Origin: Eudromia elegans
Lineage: Eukaryota; Chordata; Aves; Tinamiformes; Tinamidae
Reading direction: 5' to 3'
Length of the DNA: 64,000 bases
NCBI GenBank assembly: GCA_003342815.1
Contig: PTEX01000012.1
Span: 3,147,761-3,211,760, forward strand
The notes under the pieces are model-generated. The model was not told the origin of the DNA. It saw only the letters and a list, made by a program, of their open reading frames with translations, and searched no databases. A program made the translations under genes and the position numbers. Positions 35,597 to 49,400 of the stretch are shown one piece after another (the first letter of the stretch is position 1; the number at the start of each line of letters is the position of its first letter).

Positions 35597-38500
35597 GTAT
35601 GTTTTCCTGAAGATAATCTATCCTCATATACTTGCCTCCGACAGTTCACACAGTCATTAACTCGGTGGTTGAGTGTGTTTTGAAGGTAAATATGCTTTAA
35701 ACACAGTTTAGTTCTTTTCCATTTCTTTTCTTCTTTTTGATATGGTGAGTAAGTATGGTCTATAGCACATTCACTGCTTTTGATCGATAATTGCTTTAGG
35801 GTATGTCCAACTGTGGAGAGGTCTGATCAATTTTATGGCAAGTTCAATTTAACACTTTGGGAATAAATAATCTCTTTCCTTCTCTAATGAAGAAATTTTT
35901 TGTTTTACTTTTTTGTTTTGTTCTCTCTCTCTCCTTAACACCACCCTTATTTTTTCCTTTTTTTGCCCTCTCTTCTTCATGATCCATGTGTAGTATTTGG
36001 GAGGCACCTTCACGATTCAGGAATTTTTGCCTTAACTTGTATTGTCATCTGATTTTTCTAGTATCTTCTTTCTCTTGCAAGCTGCTAGGGCAGACTCTTT
36101 TTATATATGTGGCAGGTTAGGTAATACCTTTATGAATTGAGGCAATGGATTTTTTCCTGATTTGAATCAGCTCATATAATACTTTGGTAGTCAAAGTGCA
36201 AAATAAGAAGAAAGCGGCAGAACTTTTCAAACTTAGAGATTCCTCACGTCCTCAAGATCATTGTGTCAGTAAAACACTGTGATGTCAAAGGCTGTGCGAT
36301 GAGAATTCCTGATATTAGTGGCTGTCTATTTGCTAGCGTATTTATAGCCATGTTTGAGCAGTGGCTTGTACAACTTGGCAGTGCAGAGGTACATTTCACT
36401 GGAAACGATCACCAGAGATGTTTGAGATTCAGGCACAATGTCACACAGAAATTATGGCTCAGTGATGTTCTAGCACCGCTGCAGTAAAACACGGTTATGT
36501 GCCCTACAACTCTGTTCCTGCTGCCAATACCAGACTGAATATATGACATGAGCTAGTGATTAGCCCTTAACGGTCGAGAAGGACAGGAGGAAGGCATGAT
36601 ATGGAGAGGAGAGGGGTCTGCTCTTGGTTTATGCTCTGCCCTTCGTTTTTGCCTTTGGCCTCTTCCCATAGAGAGCAGTGCAGGATTGAATGTAGGTCAT
36701 TGCTTCATTGCTTCAGACTTCAGTGGACTATGAGTTGTGAACTCCCTGGCCTGACGAACATTGTATAATGTTCTAAAATATCTAGACTATCAGATGAATT
36801 AATAAATGTTCAGTAACATGACATCCTGTTCCATTTTATTTGTTGTGTGCGACAACTCAAAGCTTCTTTGTTGAATAAACTAAATAAAACTAAAGCACTT
36901 TGAACTTATGAAGAATCAATCTGTGAGTTTCTTTCTTCTCTTTCCATGAATTGAAAGAGATCATGTGAGCCTTGATTTCAGTGAAAATCTAGGCATGGAA
37001 AATAGTGTTTCTTAAGTTGATTCTGATAGGTTTCTTCTGAGTCAGTACTGAGTACTTTAAGATGTCTTGTTAAAAGAGGAGTGTATTAGGGACAGGCCTT
37101 GATGGCAGAGCACCTGAAATTCTGGGAATATGTAAATATGTTTAAGGCTCTACCAGAAAATTGAATAGTGTGATTAGCTGGCACACATGAAACTGTTCAG
37201 CAGGGCAGCTGTAGGGTACAACTTTACCTGCTATGTTGAGTGCTCCTGCACGACACAGCCGTGTTCCCCAAAACCAGCTCTGACAGCTATCAAAATCACA
37301 CAGACCCTCTCAATTTCCTCAAAAAGTCCATGTTGAGAAAGGCACCATCAACCTAAAAACGACTTAGCTTTTCTCTCTTGACTGTGAGCCACCGTACAGC
37401 ATGCTGCTTTGTTTTCTGTTTGAGTAGTACCGTAGTTTGGATGTCTCCTCCTCTGTGGATGCTGTAGTGATTTAGTCTTTGCCCCCTACAGACTCTTTGT
37501 CCCTGCTATATAATGTTATGTGGTGTGAAGATTAAACACACAGAGATGTTTCTGACCATGAAGTGAAAAAAGATGAGTGACCAGGCATAGGTGTAATTTA
37601 GACTTGGCTTCTCAGAAGATTGCCTGTTTCTAAGGGCTATTCTGTCCTCAGTTGTGGTCTCTACGTGCACTGAAGCCATGTATCTTGTCATCTGCGACTA
37701 TACATACATATACGTTTTGAAAGATAGCAGAAAAATGTAGTAAGTGCCTTTACTTTATATTATTGTGATAAAAAAATATGTAGAAGCAAACAAAACTTCT
37801 TGAATTTATAGTTGTCCTTTCTAAAAGAATTTCCAAAATAAGCAGTTCTTTTTACTGTACTAAAGAGACTGTTTCTTCAAAATATTCCATTCTTAGTAAC
37901 TCCTAAAATACTCTCTAGTGTGGTGTTGAACTCGATACAGTTAATGTGTTTCACAGCAGAGAGATTTAACGCAATTTCTCCAGTGTCCTAATATGAAATT
38001 TCTTTATGTTATTAATACTAATTCACTTTATTTGTGGAACAAATATGGTTCTCATTGTTAGTGCAATGCAATGACATTTAGATCTTCAGAAAGCCAGGTC
38101 TTACTCCCGTAATTTATTTTGGAGTGCTGGCAAGGGGAACTCAAAAATGGCACAAGGGGAATGTATGTATTTCATTCTTCCAAAAAGTTTATTATCCTTT
38201 TACTATCCAGCATGATATTTTTTCAAAAATAAACGATATAAATGAATTGATAATGGCAAGGAATGTTTTAAGCTCTTTAATTCCCTAATATTTTGTTCAC
38301 TTTATATATAAATGTATTCCTCTTTTTCTTCTTGATGTATTTTTGTTCCATAACATCAATCAAGCAGAGCTGAATTGAGTAATAACAGTAAAAGGAAGCT
38401 ACATCTTGCACATTTTGACTTTTCACAAGCTCTTTTTTCAGATTTTTGTGTATAATTCTTCTCTGCTGTAATACTTGCATGTGTCCTGAGACTGTAGAGA

Positions 38501-41500
38501 ACTGTGGCCTTGGCAGTAACATAGCTTATTGAAAAGAATGGTCAAAGTCTTGAACAGAAATAGAACCAAGACACTCTCTTTCCTTCTTCTTGGAGATATT
38601 TTTATTTGGGGGGGACGTTGACTATGAAGTTTCAAAAGAAATTTCAACCATGAGGATTGCAGTAAAATTGATGTATTAAAGGTGGACTGAGAAAAATTAG
38701 GAAAAGCAAATGGAATTGTATAGGTTTTGTAAGCTTAAACTGAGGAAAAGGTAATTTGGATAGCTCTAATAAGCACTGTGATAGGAAATAAGTATCTCAC
38801 TGTTTCTTGGGAGACTGAATAATATTGTCAGCTCTCATTCTAAACTGTTGCCTCAGGATAGAGTATATGTGAGGTGGGATACCTCCTCATGCTGTTTTGG
38901 ACATGCCAGATAATGACCAGTATATCTGAACTGGTTACCTTGTGGTCCATTCACAATGGAGAAAAATGTGCGCCTGACCCCTCAAAGACACTTAACATAG
39001 AATAAATTCTCCTCCTGATGTCAAGAGTCTTGTGTCACCCCTAGTTTTTCTTGTTGGTCTCTAATCTTTATAGTAATTTCCCCTCATTAGACTGGTTAAT
39101 TTAATCCAATATTAAGTCAAAGAAATATATCTAGTTGACATTCAGTGTTAATAGTATGATATTCAATCACATGTGGCTGTGGATACCTATTTTACACTCC
39201 TTTAAAATAGTTATTATGCCTTCCTGTTCTAGAAGAATGCATCTGTTTTGTCTCTTGAAACCCAGTGTGTGCTTAACGTCCCTTTGATCTTGCCTGCTCC
39301 ACAGACAGCCTAGCTGTCTTAGGGTGATAATTGCCTAGGAGATGAGTTTTTCATGCTGACAGGCTGCCTCCCTATTGACAGACATCCTGTCTTCTGTCCT
39401 GTCTTTGAAGAGGTTGTGGTGCAGTTCTTTGCACACTCAGGTTTTCTTGGCAGTTCCCTTTGGGATCATAAACTTATTGACAAGTTAGAATACATCAAGA
39501 CTGCAGCCAGTGGTCACCCACTAACAAGGCCAAAGGTGCAACTTAACAGTAGTTTTTGGATATTTCTCTGCAGCATTTCTTCAACACTTTCAGGATTTTT
39601 TTTTCTTAACTTGTTTCTGGGTCTTAGTACTGGTATATAGAATTTTTCCTTTCTAATTATGAGATAGCATGAAATTAGATAATTATTCTGCTCCAGAGAT
39701 GTCATTTAATTCTCTGTATCTCCCTGGGACCTTGGAGAGTAGGAGAGAAACTGCATCTCTGTCATCTCCTTAATCGACCAAGAGTGGTGGAAAGAATACT
39801 CCACTGTGTGTGTACGAATATGGACTAATACAAAGGGGCACATCACTGGCTGTGACTCAGTGTGCGAGGAAGTGGACAGAGGGCATGGCACACCTGAGAA
39901 GACTGTTCTTTTTGATAGCATAGGTAACAATCTGACCGTATCGGAGCACTGTTCATTTCTTTCTACCAGCTCTGAGGACAAGGAGCGATAACCTCTACAC
40001 TACTTCTTTTAGGCCAGCAGAGCCTGCCTATATACACTTAACTAATACAGGGTCTGTGTCAGATATGAGCAACCACAGCAGCCAACCTTCCGAACTCTCC
40101 GTGAGCAAAGGAGTGAAGTTTCCTTCTTCGTGGGGCCTTTTTGAAGTTCTGACAGAACTTCATTCACCTGGCCTTTGGTGTCTGAAAAAACCACATGACT
40201 TTGGAGGGAAAAAATGCCAACAAACTGAAACCAACCCTGTCTTTTTTCCTTAAGTAATTTCCCACTTGTGGAATATTAAGACAAAAACATTTGGCCACTC
40301 AGCTACCAGGAGCAGCAATTTTCTCCTCATTTTTATTGGTCTGTTTTATGGATACAGAGAAGAAAAATGATTGCAGTGGTGGACATAACACCCATTGAAC
40401 CAAACTAGTATCGAAAGAGTAGCAGAGTATCACCAATACTAGCACTGAAGTAACAGCTGGGCAATGAAACTCCTGACTGTAGTGATCACTGTAACTAGGC
40501 TTCTGGTTTATACCCTTTTATATACAATCCAAAATTATTACTGATAAGTTGGAAATACATTTTCTTAAAGTATCTGGTGGGAATATGTGCATAATGAATT
40601 TAAACTGTGGAGCTGAAGTTGTCTTCACTGCACTTCCCCTTCAGAGATCAAGGCTTCATTTACTTGAGCATTTGATATTTTCCAACCTATTTAATATATT
40701 TGGTTTCACTTTATTCTTGACTTACTTTTTACTTAAGTTTCTGTTCAGCATAATGTCATGAAAAGTCAAGACCTTTGAGAGCCCATTTAAAATTCTAGGG
40801 CTGGGAAATAAGAGGATAATAAAGTGTTTAACAAAGGTGGGAGTTCTCAACTAACCCAATTAATGAATTCCAAAATCTTTCCAAATTCTTTTTCAGCAGC
40901 CACATCCAGGGTGGCCTTGTTTAGCTTGGGTCATTCATGAACAGTCGCATAACATCCATTTAACCGTGCAGTTTAACCCCAGCCTTCATTATTACTCCTG
41001 AGAGCATTTGCTGATAGTTCAACACAACAGATCTGTTCCTTAATTAGTTCCTCTGAGTACTAGCTAAGGGAATGAGTATTAGATCAATAATTTATATCAC
41101 GCTTGATTGATAATGATATAAATTTACTATTTTAATAAATGAGGCCTCATCTAAATTATTGTAGCCAGTGCCATAGGAGCTCTTTCACCTTCATACAGAT
41201 TTTGGTGATTGATCAGGCCATTGATTTGGGCAAGGATTTCTACAAGACCTGTTTGTTTCTCCTGACATGAATATTATCTCAATGGGGCACGGTAGCTGTA
41301 CTTTTCTTTTTAGAGAAAATAAAAAGCCACAGATAGTTTAAGATAACCATCATTCATTCCATATGCTGGATGTTAGTCCATATGCTCTATGACATGTCAC
41401 AGCCTCGACACCTGCTTTCCTTGGAGTTAAGCCTTTTGTTTGCATATGACCATATAAGAAGAATCAAAGATCCTTGATAGTAAGCATGCTAGAAGTCCAT

Positions 41501-42417
41501 TCTGCTACCCTGGTTACTTATCATTTGTGTACCTGATCATATTACATGACAAAAGGCAGTAAAGTACATTGTACTACACGCTTCAGGGAAGCACTGTACC
41601 AGGAGAGCATCTCGGTCAATAGAAAAACTACAAAGAGCTGGGGAAGAAATTAAATAAGACTTTTCAGCACGAATAAAAGAGAAATTGTAGAGCTGAGTTC
41701 TCTGCAGAGCGTTTAGGGCAGTGGATGTATCTTGACATAGAGTACGTATATCCCCTTGAAAATGGTTGATATTATTTATCTGCACACCCCAAAATGTATA
41801 GTCTGGGAGATATGGGTTAATATACCTGCAATTGTTTTAGCCTATAAACCACATCAATTCCGTTTGTACCAAAAGGCCAGTATGAACTGGAAAACAACTG
41901 AGATTTCAAGGGAGCAAAAGCAGTTTGTTGTTAGCCACAGTCATGGCCTTCTCTAGTTGAAGCTGTCATTGAAGTTGGCTTGGGATGAAGGCATCCGTGT
42001 CGCAGTGCAGCTGCTATGAACTGCTCTGTAGTGATAGGGCAGGGGAACAGCCTGTGGCATATGACTTTGGGAATCTGAGTGCTTTGTCCATCATCACAGC
42101 ATGTATCTTTCTGCAGAGGCTGTATCCCTCAGGTATAACTGTTGTTCATGCCTTTTTGTGATCTGAAACCCCTTCTGCTTCCCACAGCTGCCTTTCTCAG
42201 CCTTTTCCTCCCCTTCCTCACCTCTACTCTTAGAAGAAACAGCTTAGTTCCTCCCTTTCCTTCTCCCAGCACCTCACTGCTTTTCTGCATGAGTAGGACG
42301 AGAGTGGAGGGCAGGAGACCCCGCTGCTCCAGAGCCAACATAGGAACATCTGTGGGAATGAACCTGGAGGTGCCGCTCTAAATACCCCATAACAACTGAT
42401 ACTTCCTTGACATAATG

Positions 42418-42445
42418 AAACTATCTGCCCCAAACTATCTGCCCC
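42418..42445 (+). repeat. Perfect 2 x 14-base tandem duplication
   Basis: AAACTATCTGCCCC is repeated head to tail without mismatch. It is short, local and probably recent. Confidence 0.95.
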
Positions 42446-42672
42446 ATAGGCTGCTGATTGCCTTGCCTGCTGCTTTGAGCTGACTTTACCCAAGGCTTCT
42501 CGGAAATGATCCTACCTTTCGGGTCCTTGCAATTGCCGTATGCCAGAGTTGGCACCCATAAGGCGTCTGATGCTTTTCAACGTGTGCTGAACTGCAGGTG
42601 CAGATTTTACTTTTGAGCCTTTTGGTCTTCATTTGGTGACTTTATAATTTTTATTGTTGTCCTTGTTGGCGC

Positions 42673-42702
42673 TTTTTTTTTTTTTTTTTTTTTTTTTTNT
42701 TT
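42673..42702 (+). repeat. Long T homopolymer with one undetermined base
   Basis: A run of 26 T is followed by a single N at 42699 and more T. The length of the run is likely uncertain in the assembly. Confidence 0.95.
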
Positions 42703-42914
42703 AAATGTGTGTCAGGATATCTCTGTGGCTTACTGGGAATAAAATAGGAAAATCCCTTAGCTTGATTAAATTTAAGATTAGGCCTTTAAATCAACCTCAT
42801 GTATGTTTGGCTTCTTCCTACTTGTTTTTTAGTATTCTAGAAGTGCATTTTGCTCTACCCGGAGATTAAACAATAAGTAGGAAGGACTGTATTATGCATC
42901 AAGCACTGGGCAGG

Positions 42915-43060
42915 GACTAGGGAGACTTTAAATGTTGTTTCTGCTATAGACTTCCTAGGTCAGTAGCAGGACCTTGGTCAAGTTGTGTAACCTGTTTGCG
43001 TCTCAGTTTGCTGTGTGTAAAATGGAGATAAGAGTAAAGGTGGGGGGTTGTTAGAGTTTC
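42915..43060 (+). mobile_element. MIR-like (CORE-SINE/tRNA-derived) relic, + orientation
   Basis: The order of phrases follows the MIR consensus: GGACCTTGGTCAAGTTGTGT, AACCTGTTTGCGTCTCAGTT, GTGTGTAAAATGGAGATAAG, then GGTTGTTAGAG. This matches the well-known CCTTGGGCAAGTCACTTAACC ... TGCCTCAGTTTCC ... TGTAAAATGGGGATAA core with scattered changes. The 5' part (AGGGAGACTTTAAATGTTG...TTCTGCTATAGACTTCC) fits less well. It is old and inactive. Confidence 0.7.
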
Positions 43061-43492
43061 AGAAGGTCTGTTGTTCTAAATATGTTTATAGAATGTTGCC
43101 TTTACAGAAATAATATCCAATTCTGTAGATATTCTGGCATGTAAAAATTAAATGAAAATGTGTATTTTCAAGATCAAGCTTTTGTACTTTCAGTATGAAA
43201 GTTTCTAGTTTTTCAACAACTACTTCAACTCAGGATGATGGATATGCAAATTGCGAACATTAGAATTGAGCAGAAGAGGAAGAGATGAAAGCGTTGTGCA
43301 TAATAACAAACTAATCCCTAATTTTGAATTTGCTTGAACATGTTCTCACAGATATCATTGCGCATTGACAATTTGAGGGATATAAGAGTTGTTACATTCT
43401 ACCCCCTCCCAAAATATCACATAGAAAGAAAATAACACTTTTAATAATTGAGTCATCTGAAATTGACCTCTATTAGCCCTTGGAATACCCTC

Positions 43493-43530
43493 AAATTTCT
43501 TCAGTTAATTTAAATTTCTTCAGTTAATTT
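43493..43530 (+). repeat. 19-base tandem duplication
   Basis: AAATTTCTTCAGTTAATTT occurs twice in perfect register, with AAATTTA beginning a third copy. Confidence 0.95.
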
Positions 43531-46404
43531 AAATTTATGAGTAACATACTTCTCAGAAAAAGGCTTTTGTGATAATGAAAAACATGACATTACCTAGCTT
43601 ACTGCATAGTCTTAATTTTCAGCAGCAAGATGATTCCTTTTCATCTTGCACTCCTCTTTTTTAATTCCCTTTTTTTTTTTTTTCATGTGGAGAAGGAGAA
43701 AGAAGAGATACTGAACTCTAGTTGGAAGGGATTTTTTATTACATTTTTTACAAATGTGGGTTTTTAAAAGTTTTTTTTAATGTTTTTCAACAAAGATGAT
43801 TAATTTAAACTAACTATAAGCCTTTGCTTATGTGGCAAGTCTGAATTTGTGCAAGATAATTTAAGCCACATGATACTGTGATAATTGCAATGAATTTGAA
43901 CTGTCTCATGTAGGATGCTTCAAATGCCCTTGTGTGGAGCTTAAAGAGTCCTCAAATGTTTTGCAGTGTAAGAAAACATAATAATAAGCCTGCTTCACTT
44001 CTAACTGTCATGCTCTTTGAGTGCTTTGATGTTGGAGAAATTGAATATAGATTATATTTTTGCATTTAGCTTACAAGTCAATGGGTACTGTTCTGCTCAT
44101 CAAAGAACAAATGCACATTCCTGTACTGCAATCACATGGCACTCCACAGTTGGTATAAGTGATAATACCTATATTAAGTCATTTTTATTGCCTTAGAAAA
44201 TCAGAGTTCTTATTTATAGTTAAGACAGCCCAAATCTGGGAGTGGAAGATAAGGTAGATCATTCTGTCATGCTGAAGATCACAGGGCTTTTTTTGCAGGT
44301 TGCCCATGAGTGTTCTTTGAGAAAACATTCTTTCTCCAGGTTCCTTTTCTGAACATGGATGTCAGACCCTCTTAAGTTTTTAATCTTCAGCTACTCAGGC
44401 TTGCAGGAGTTGAACGTGATGACTGTGACTACAGGAGTTTGTATTCCTCCTGCATGGGTTGCCTTGCTGCAAGTGTTTTCCTTGTCGTGGTTCAACATAC
44501 CTGTTTCTACCCAGCTGCCACAGAACTGCTGCTGGAGCGCTGAGGGACAACATTCCCTGAATACATCAGTCAGGATACCAGTCTTTAATGTTCAGAAGAA
44601 ATAGATTGTGTTAGAAAAAGACAAACACAGTTAAACCTGCATGTACAGTGACACCAAGATTACTGGAATTTATTCTAATCCACACTATTGACTTTAAAAG
44701 TAAAAGAGACTCCATAAATAAGAATCCTAACTTACTTTAGACCATTCTGTTATAGATTAATGGACATAGTCTAATATGTCATATATTGCTCATGCACAGA
44801 AATGGAATTGAAATTAAGCTGGGTCACACATCTGTGCTTTAAAGAGATAGGATTTTTCTTTCCAAAATGATCCAAACAAAAATCTAGTCATACTTCACAC
44901 ATCTCATATGAAACAGATGATGGTGGGTGAGTCTTTAACTAGTGGCAAATAAATCACCTTATTTGCATCGTTTCAACAATGTCAACTAGCTTGGATTTTC
45001 TAATTTTAATTTAAACACATAGCTTAAAATGACTGTGTTGGGTGGTGGGCCTAAGGGATTTATGGTACACTTGTATGTGGGATTCTCATCGCTGTACAGC
45101 AACCCTGTCGTTTCTGTGACAGAGTCTGTTTGACTGGTTCTGGATTTATGGTAGAAATAATTCAGAGCAGAGTAATAATTTTCCTTTGGCAATTACACTA
45201 CCATTTGGTACTTTGTCCCTAAGGGGAAAATGAATGTTCTGGGATCTGTCCATAAGTTCAGTGGCTCGGTGTAAAGAACAAATCAAGGTCGGAATGCAGC
45301 TGAATTTTCATAGTACCGATTTTCTGTACTGACACACTGATTTTTCATAGTAAAATCTAGATCTGTTGCTTTTATATGACTCATTAAAAGGCCATGTAAT
45401 TTAAAGATTAATTTTGACCAGTATGAGGTGTTTAGTGGGAATTCTTTGTGAAGGATATTTTACTGCAGTGTGCAGTACTTATTCATCTTATTCATTGCCT
45501 CTTTCAAGCAATGAACAACACCCACCCTAGTAATTTCTTCAGTGTAAGCAGAGTTGTGGCGTGTTAAGGAGTTGATGCTCATGATATTACACGTTGTCAT
45601 AGGCCACAAGTATATTGCTGCCAAAAGGTCTTTACCTCAGTTCTTGTTAAAACGCAGTATTACCTCTTCAACATAGTTAACAGCAGGCTCTTTAGGCATG
45701 GAAATCCTGCTGATCTAGGGTGTTTGCTTCTAGAAAATTTGTCTAATAATTACACCAAATCTCTCTGCTAATCTGTATTCCTCTTCTCCAGCTCTGTAGG
45801 TAATTGTGAGGGTCAGCAACACAGATGATGAGAATTTCATTTTGTGCTGAGTTTCTGTCACATGCCGAAGTTCTTGCACAAAGCAAGAGTGGTTGACAGA
45901 ATGCATGACCTGCTGATAAACCAATAGATATGGAGAATTATATAAAACTGATAGAGCAACTTAAGGACTCAAATATGATTCTGTTGGGTAAATTTTGTTT
46001 TTTACAGCCCTTTTTTTCAAATGACTAAGTATGAGTATGGCTGCATTAGAAAGATTTATAGAAGCTCTTTTTTAAATTTGAACTCCTTTCTATGTGATCA
46101 GTGATGCTAAACAAAAACCTCTAATCCAGAATACAATAAAGAGGCAGCCCTGCTTTGTTTTTCAGTTATACTGAAGTTATATAAATAACATTTTGTTTTA
46201 GGACATACACAGGGATCTGCCAGCAACCTTCTGCAAATACTTACTGGGTGAAAGACAAAAATTAGAATATTCTTATTATCAGGCCTCTGGAAAGAGGAGC
46301 ACTGAAATTTTAGGATCTATATTACTAGAGGCCTGTAAAAAAAAATAGACAATTTATCAAGATGACATTGGTATGGATCTGTCTTGGATAGGATAGCGTA
46401 GGAT

Positions 46405-46460
46405 AGGGACTAGGTGAGTCCTCAAGGTCCCTTCCAGACTTTTCATTCTAGACTCTATAC
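46405..46460 (+). mobile_element. 3' tail of a CR1-type LINE (5'-truncated)
   Basis: GGGACTAGGTGAGTCCTCAA, then GGTCCCTTCCAGACTTTTCA and TTCTAGACTCTATAC match the ending GGACTAGATGA-CCT--AGGTCCCTTCCAACC...ATTCTATGATTCTAT of CR1 elements. The octamer-like ATTCTAT repeats at the end are decayed. Nothing of the reverse-transcriptase region is recognisable upstream, which is normal for CR1 copies, as they are mostly severely 5'-truncated. A small GGATAG repeat precedes it. Confidence 0.75.
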
Positions 46461-49400
46461 ATGAAGATTTGTGACCTATATTTGAGAAATGTTTAACCTG
46501 AATATTAGTTTGCATTTAACCACTATTTGTGACTCACTGGTGGGTGATTCACTGGTGGTTAGACTGATTTGTATGCTACATACTTGCCGTAATTACCCCA
46601 AATTCCTCTACAGAATCCTTTTTGGTTGTGGATATGTAACTGTTGATATTCTCAAGTGGGTGCTAGAGGCATTTCTGCAGAAACAGTGGGACTAGTCCTC
46701 AGAGTGGACATTACAGTGTTTCTGGTATGTTTATGTGTGTTAGCTGGTTTTAGTGTAGCCCAGAATTGGTTATTCCCTGAGTGACAGACATTATTTCAAT
46801 TTTCCTCTTAAATGACTAAACTGGAAAAGTTCATTTGGACTTCGATAGGAATGATCTGATGATACCTTTACCGGACTTTAAGGATAGCAATATGATTGAT
46901 GGCTAAAAAGACAGATGAGAAATAAGGATTTCTGTCACTGACCTTCCAGTGACATTGTTGGAAAAGACAGTGATAAATCAGTGACAAATGTAGAGTATGT
47001 ACAGAACATACATTATATTCTGTAATACCTATAATAGCTTTGAATACTTTTACCAGAAAATTACATTACAGGGGAATGAATTTTGCATTTTTTTCCGTTG
47101 GTAGGGAAGTTATCACTGCTCCTTCTATCATTACTGTAATTACAATTGTTAAATATTTCTGTTTAACACTTCTACTGCTCTTTGTTGTGCCATCAGAATT
47201 TACAGAGATATTAACAACAGACCCATTACAAATTCCTTGTTCTGCCTTCTTTCCTCACCTTGGTTAATTTTCCTGCTCCATAAATGGACTGAGTGGTTTT
47301 GATTAGAAGTTCTCAGTCAGCTTGGTGGTGTCTGCTTGCCGCAGGTCCGGGGGAACTACTGAGTCTTTGACCTACTTTGTTGCAAATTTTGCTGTTGTAG
47401 ACCAGGTCCTAGTTCTTGCAGGGCAGAGAAGGAGAACCCTATGAGCTCTTCAGAAGCCCTTGGCTGGTGGGTGAGTTTCTCACTGTTCAGTGAGCCGGTA
47501 TACCTTGCTGGATTCAGTATTTTCTGGGGAAGGGGATTTCTGAAATGTCTCGTAGTAATAAATCAAAAAAATGATACTATATACAAAGCTTAACAAATCA
47601 GGTACTGTATTTGGTGAAGATACACAGTCCTGGAACATAACACGGCACAGAGCCACTGATTTGGGTCGTTTCTGTGTTCTGCCAGCTGGGAGGCACCTGT
47701 GATCCAGGTTTTAGATATGCCCTAACCTCACAACTTCTTATCCACATGTAGTTTTTATGGTTTATGTTTTTATGGTGTGGACTGAGAACTTCTCTTTGTA
47801 CTGTGTTTTCTCAACTATGAATGTCATAAATTAGTAGCCTTAGTATTTGGCCTGACCATTAAGAACTCTTTCCTTCTTTTATAAATGTAAATCTTCCTCA
47901 GACTTTTTGCACTTTCCTATATACATCTAATATTTTATATCATACTTTATATATCACATTTTACACAAAAAAGTAAATGCAATAAATATATTCATTGTTT
48001 TATCCCTAGCTCTTGATGGAAGCTATTTAATGGCAGATAGTTTGGCAGATGGTAGTGGTTTTGGAAAAAAAGATCCATAAACACAGATTAGTGACTGAGG
48101 GTGAAAGAACAGAACTATAATAGCTTTCTGTAGGCATTCATACAATAAAATTTTATAGAACATAAAGAATAATGTTAACTGAAAGCTGCAGAAAGTTTTC
48201 TGGTTTTGGAGGGAAATGTGCTGTCTATGTTATGTGCCATTTGCAGATTTGAGATATGTCTCTGCTGGTTTTATCTCAGAAGCCAAGCCTGGTAGTTGTA
48301 CTTAAAGCACACTTGCCCAACATATGCTGACACAGAGCCTGACATTGATCTTAGCAGCAATATCAACTTTCCTTCAAAACCTGAGATGCTGACTGTGATA
48401 CTACTTATGTAATAATGTGAAGGTCTTGCTCTCCCCCAAACTTTGCTCTTGAGATTGATTCTGTGTATCTGGAAAGCTGATTTTGATGATACTGTGCCTA
48501 AGCTCTTCAAGAATAAGCCCTATAAAGTGGAGGAAGTTCAAGAGGAAGAAGGAAAAACTTATTCTTTGCTGCCTCATTTTTATGTGAGAAGGAATATAGC
48601 TGTGAGAAAGCACAAGAAAAAGTGTAGGATGAGGGGAAAATTAGGAAGAATTAGAGGGTTAAATTTGCAAGCTACTAGTAAGGCGATGCGAGTAACCATT
48701 CCCATTGTGAAGAGGATGAGGAGCATGAGCAGAGAATCACAATTTTGAAACAGATTAGGAAGGCAGAAAGTTCATGAATAAGTAACATCTCTTGGAATTA
48801 GCTTTTTATGATTCTTTCTAGAAAAGTTAATCTTAAAAAGAAATAATATGTTTGCTTTGCAGTGATGATTTCTTTTGTACTTAGCATAGAGAGACTTAAT
48901 TTCAGGAGCATGATCTTAAATGTCCATTAGTGCAGCTATAATAACCGTTCATCTGTTTATTCCTTAAGTGGCACATTTCCCACAGCCATTACTCTTGTTC
49001 CTTGTGCACACTTTCTTATGTCAATCAAATTATCAGTAACAATAATCACAAACCCCATTAGGAACCAATTAGGCTTATGTAACTTCAAGCAAGTTTAACT
49101 CTTTGCTAGCATTATCTCAAAGACATTTAACTCTGCAATGTTCAGAGTGTTCTTCTGGATCTTTCTGGTTCTGCATCTTTAAAAAAGTCTCGCCACCTAC
49201 AACATACTTTTGCGATATTCTACTGCTTCTGTAATAAGAAAGACCTACAAAAATGAAGTATTTTCTAGTTACCTTATCTTGTCTGTCTTCAGATGCATTG
49301 CATTTTTTTCTCTGCCCTGCGCTAGGAGCCTCATTTGAATTTCACATCTGCTCAGTTCTTGAGTGACTCAGTGAACTGTTCAGTTCCCAAGTGTTCTTGT

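Noticed and set aside
36880-36900. AATAAA-type words near AT-rich sequence (also at 31346 and elsewhere) as possible poly(A) signals
   Set aside because: Such hexamers are expected by chance in AT-rich introns. There is no coding end or GT-rich downstream element tied to them.
42145-42285. Pyrimidine-rich patch with several CAG ends as an unannotated TRHDE exon acceptor
   Set aside because: No coding sequence matching TRHDE follows, and the flanking exons at 35541 and 50846 already join without loss of residues.
48443-48748. 101-codon basic open frame on the + strand, with KHKKKCRMRGK-like residues
   Set aside because: The basic residues come from a purine-rich A/G stretch. No family match, splice context or neighbouring exon supports it.
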